Assembly (NCBI GenBank): GCA_023392975.1
Contig: JAEWNA010000102.1
Span: forward strand, 1-8,422
Direction of reading: 5' to 3'
Length of the DNA stretch: 8,422 bases
Source: Pseudomonadota bacterium
Lineage (GTDB): Bacteria; Pseudomonadota; Gammaproteobacteria; Xanthomonadales; Xanthomonadaceae
In this document: one piece after another, positions 6,731 through 8,422 of the stretch
Layout of the letters: every line of letters begins with the position of its first letter
How positions within the stretch are numbered: the stretch's first letter is position 1
Made by a program: the position numbers and the translations under genes
Notes under the pieces: model-generated
Seen by the model: only the letters and a program-made list of their open reading frames with translations
What the model was told of the DNA's origin: nothing
Database searches by the model: none

Positions 6731-7447
6731 ATGGAGATCGAAGGGTTGATCTACTCGTTCGCACAGGGACCGGTCGAGACTATCGCGATCGGCCCCTCTG
6801 CGCTGGAGCCGCTCGCGCTTGACGAAATGGTGATCGACGGAAGCACGAAGATTGCGATTCCAGAGAATTTACTGCGCCTTTTGCTCTACATCCGGGACGG
6901 CAGTGAACGACATCGTCGCGTCCTGGTCCGAGTCTTGCACCATTTCCGCCCACGATGGGCGAACACACGATTTATCGACCCTCGCATGGACGAGGCCATC
7001 GTCGACCGACTGATGTCATTGATTGAAAGATTCGAGGCGGAAGGCCGCATCGTTGCAATCACCGATGAGGTCCGGGACGAGGGCATCGAACATGCGCTCA
7101 GGCAACTTTTCCCCGGGCCCGGCTACGAAATCGAACTGAGCCCAAAACGCAATTTTCTGCGTGAGTATCTGGTTCTTGCATTTTCCTGGTCGAAGAAGAC
7201 GGGAGGCGCCATCTTGGAAAAGACGCGCCGGATATTCTCCGACGTCGGCAGGCACATCGCCACGCTGCAGCTACCCGACAAGCTCGACGGCGCCATCACC
7301 GCGAAGAGCCGTTTCTTCGACAAAATCTACGCATTCAGGGGCGGCCGGGCGACCAAGTTCTTCGTGGCAGGAGCGGTCGCGGTCACGGGCGTTTGGAATC
7401 CGGCGATCGGGGCCGCCGGCATCGTGCTGGTTTTCATGGACCCTTAG
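6731..7447 (+). CDS. Hypothetical protein with hydrophobic C-terminus, atypical composition (238 aa)
   Basis: I do not recognise this protein. It begins at ATG 6731 behind a strong GGAGGGAGAGG site spaced 7 bases. Residues 1-45 look beta-rich (MEIEGLIYSFAQGPVETIAI). An Arg/His-rich helical stretch follows (about 46-75), then an acidic helix (about 84-105). IVAITDEVRDEGIEHALRQL at 107-126 may form a strand and helix with several acidic residues. Residues 190-208 are basic (KSRFFDKIYAFRGGR). The C-terminal 29 residues are hydrophobic (FFVAGAVAVTG...IVLVFMDP) and could be a tail anchor or re-entrant helix. Codons such as TTA, TTT, ATT, AAA and GAA are much commoner than in the flanking genes. 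That suggests recent acquisition or an accessory gene; the function is unknown. It converges on the next gene with 32 bases between the ends. Confidence 0.75.
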   Translation: MEIEGLIYSFAQGPVETIAIGPSALEPLALDEMVIDGSTKIAIPENLLRLLLYIRDGSERHRRVLVRVLHHFRPRWANTRFIDPRMDEAIVDRLMSLIERFEAEGRIVAITDEVRDEGIEHALRQLFPGPGYEIELSPKRNFLREYLVLAFSWSKKTGGAILEKTRRIFSDVGRHIATLQLPDKLDGAITAKSRFFDKIYAFRGGRATKFFVAGAVAVTGVWNPAIGAAGIVLVFMDP

Positions 7448-7479
7448 GCTTCGCGATGCCGGGCGAGGATCCGATAGGT

Positions 7480-8422
7480 TCAGGGCGCTGTCACCTCCCA
7501 GTCCGCCGGTGGCGCGGAATCCACGCCCACCGCGCGCAGCGCGCGATCGACGAGGCTGACCTCGTCCTGCGCCGGGTCGGCGCGCAGTGCGTCGCGATAC
7601 GCCGCCTGGTAACGATCGTCGCCGTGTTCGCCGATCATCTTCTGCCGCCAGAACAGCGGCCGCCAGGCCGCGTGCGCGGCGACGCGGGAGGCGGCGGCGT
7701 CGGCGCTCAGGCGCAGCAGCAGGTTGCCGACCATGCGGGCGATCATCGCGTCGGAGGCGTCCTGCAGCGTCGTGCCGAGCCGGCGGCACTGCGCGCGTCG
7801 TTCGGGCAGCGTGTCGCGGGCGGGGGGGCCGCAGGCTTCGATCAGGCTGCGGTACGACGGCAGCTCCACCGCGGTGCCCAGCTCCAGGCCGTAGGCATCG
7901 AGCGCGCCATTGCGCAGTGCGGGAACGGCGTCGCGCCATTCGGCCCTGGGCGGATGACGGCGGACGGCGTCCATCGCCAGCGCCTGCACCGGATTCCAGT
8001 ACACGGCGTTGCGCGAACGGGTGTCGAGCGCGGCGAAGATCGCGTCCACCGGTTCGCCGTCGCGGCGCGCCAGCAACAGCGGCGCGAGGTTGTCGGGCTG
8101 GGCCTTCGCCCAGGCAGCGACGGCGTCGTGGCCGGCCAGGGCCGGCATCAGCGGCTGGCCCTGGGCAGAGGCGAGCAGCGACCACACCACGCCGTCGTCG
8201 CCCGCGCCGTCCCAGGCGCGGCGGTACCAGGCGGCCAGCGTGGGGTCGGGCGCGGCGGTGCCGGCGGTGGCCTGCCGCAGCGTCTCCGGGGTGAGAAGCG
8301 CGCCGCGGCGGACGAACAGGGCGAAGGCGAGGTTGCGGGCGCCGCCGTCCTCGGCGAGGCGATCGGCCAGCCACAGCGCGTAGGCGCGCTCGGCGGTATC
8401 GGAACGGCGGGCGCTGTCGATG
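7480..8422 (-). CDS. Hypothetical protein, C-terminal 313 residues (N-terminus beyond right edge)
   Basis: I do not recognise the family. On the minus strand the frame is open from the right edge (first full codon at 8421) to TGA 7480. It reads well throughout, starting IDSARRSDTAERAYALWLADR. A GTG at 8190 is in frame, but the upstream 77 codons have the same protein-like quality, so the real start is outside the window. The chain is rich in Ala, Leu and Arg with short helical blocks (ERAYALWLADRL, RNLAFALFVRRG, DAVAAWAKAQPDNLAPLLLA), suggesting an all-helical, repeat-like fold such as TPR or SEL1-like; this is inference. Two Cys residues lie in IEACGPP and RRAQCRRLG. I see no long membrane segment in the visible part. 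Whether it has a signal peptide cannot be seen. Confidence 0.8.
   Translation of the reverse strand, partial: IDSARRSDTAERAYALWLADRLAEDGGARNLAFALFVRRGALLTPETLRQATAGTAAPDPTLAAWYRRAWDGAGDDGVVWSLLASAQGQPLMPALAGHDAVAAWAKAQPDNLAPLLLARRDGEPVDAIFAALDTRSRNAVYWNPVQALAMDAVRRHPPRAEWRDAVPALRNGALDAYGLELGTAVELPSYRSLIEACGPPARDTLPERRAQCRRLGTTLQDASDAMIARMVGNLLLRLSADAAASRVAAHAAWRPLFWRQKMIGEHGDDRYQAAYRDALRADPAQDEVSLVDRALRAVGVDSAPPADWEVTAP

Noticed and set aside
7271..8374. 367-codon minus-strand frame overlapping the last two genes
   Set aside because: It is Arg/Pro/Gly-rich without structure and overlaps the 3' part of the plus-strand gene; the frame ending at 7480 reads as a normal protein.

Overview
The window is high-GC DNA with dense, mostly short-spaced genes. 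Codon use and gene types suggest a gammaproteobacterium of the Xanthomonadaceae (Lysobacter/Luteimonas-like). That placement is an inference from style and protein flavour, not from a marker gene. No RNA genes, insertion sequences or CRISPR arrays were seen.

Left part (1-3535, minus strand): a compact three-gene operon read right to left. It encodes an ABC ATPase (3535-2774), a 788-residue permease made of two FtsX/MacB-type units (2769-403) and a HlyD-type membrane-fusion protein (391 to beyond the left edge). Together they form a typical envelope export machine: ATP hydrolysis in the cytoplasm drives the permease, and the periplasmic adaptor links it to an outer-membrane or periplasmic route. 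The substrate cannot be read from the sequence.

Just upstream of this operon (about 3561-3873, plus strand) lies a gene fossil: the C-terminal third of a class D (OXA-type) beta-lactamase, with its KTG motif and WWVGW block intact. The active-site serine half is missing, and a frameshift precedes a still recognisable family-like C-terminus. The start region and possible promoter/operator of the ABC operon sit against or inside this remnant.

Middle (3962-4928, minus strand): a ParA-family ATPase gene without a ParB partner, followed by a small gene for a two-TM protein with a C-terminal zinc ribbon. The two halves of the small gene are in different frames, so it carries a frameshift or a sequencing error. 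Divergently from parA, a Ycf46-like AAA+ ATPase gene runs on the plus strand (5115-6599). The 186-bp gap between them holds both possible promoters and a short inverted repeat.

Right part: an unrecognised 238-residue protein (6731-7447, plus) has visibly more AT-rich codons than its neighbours, with a strong RBS and a hydrophobic C-terminus; it may have been acquired horizontally. It converges on an unrecognised, mostly helical protein (8422-7480, minus) whose N-terminus lies beyond the right edge.
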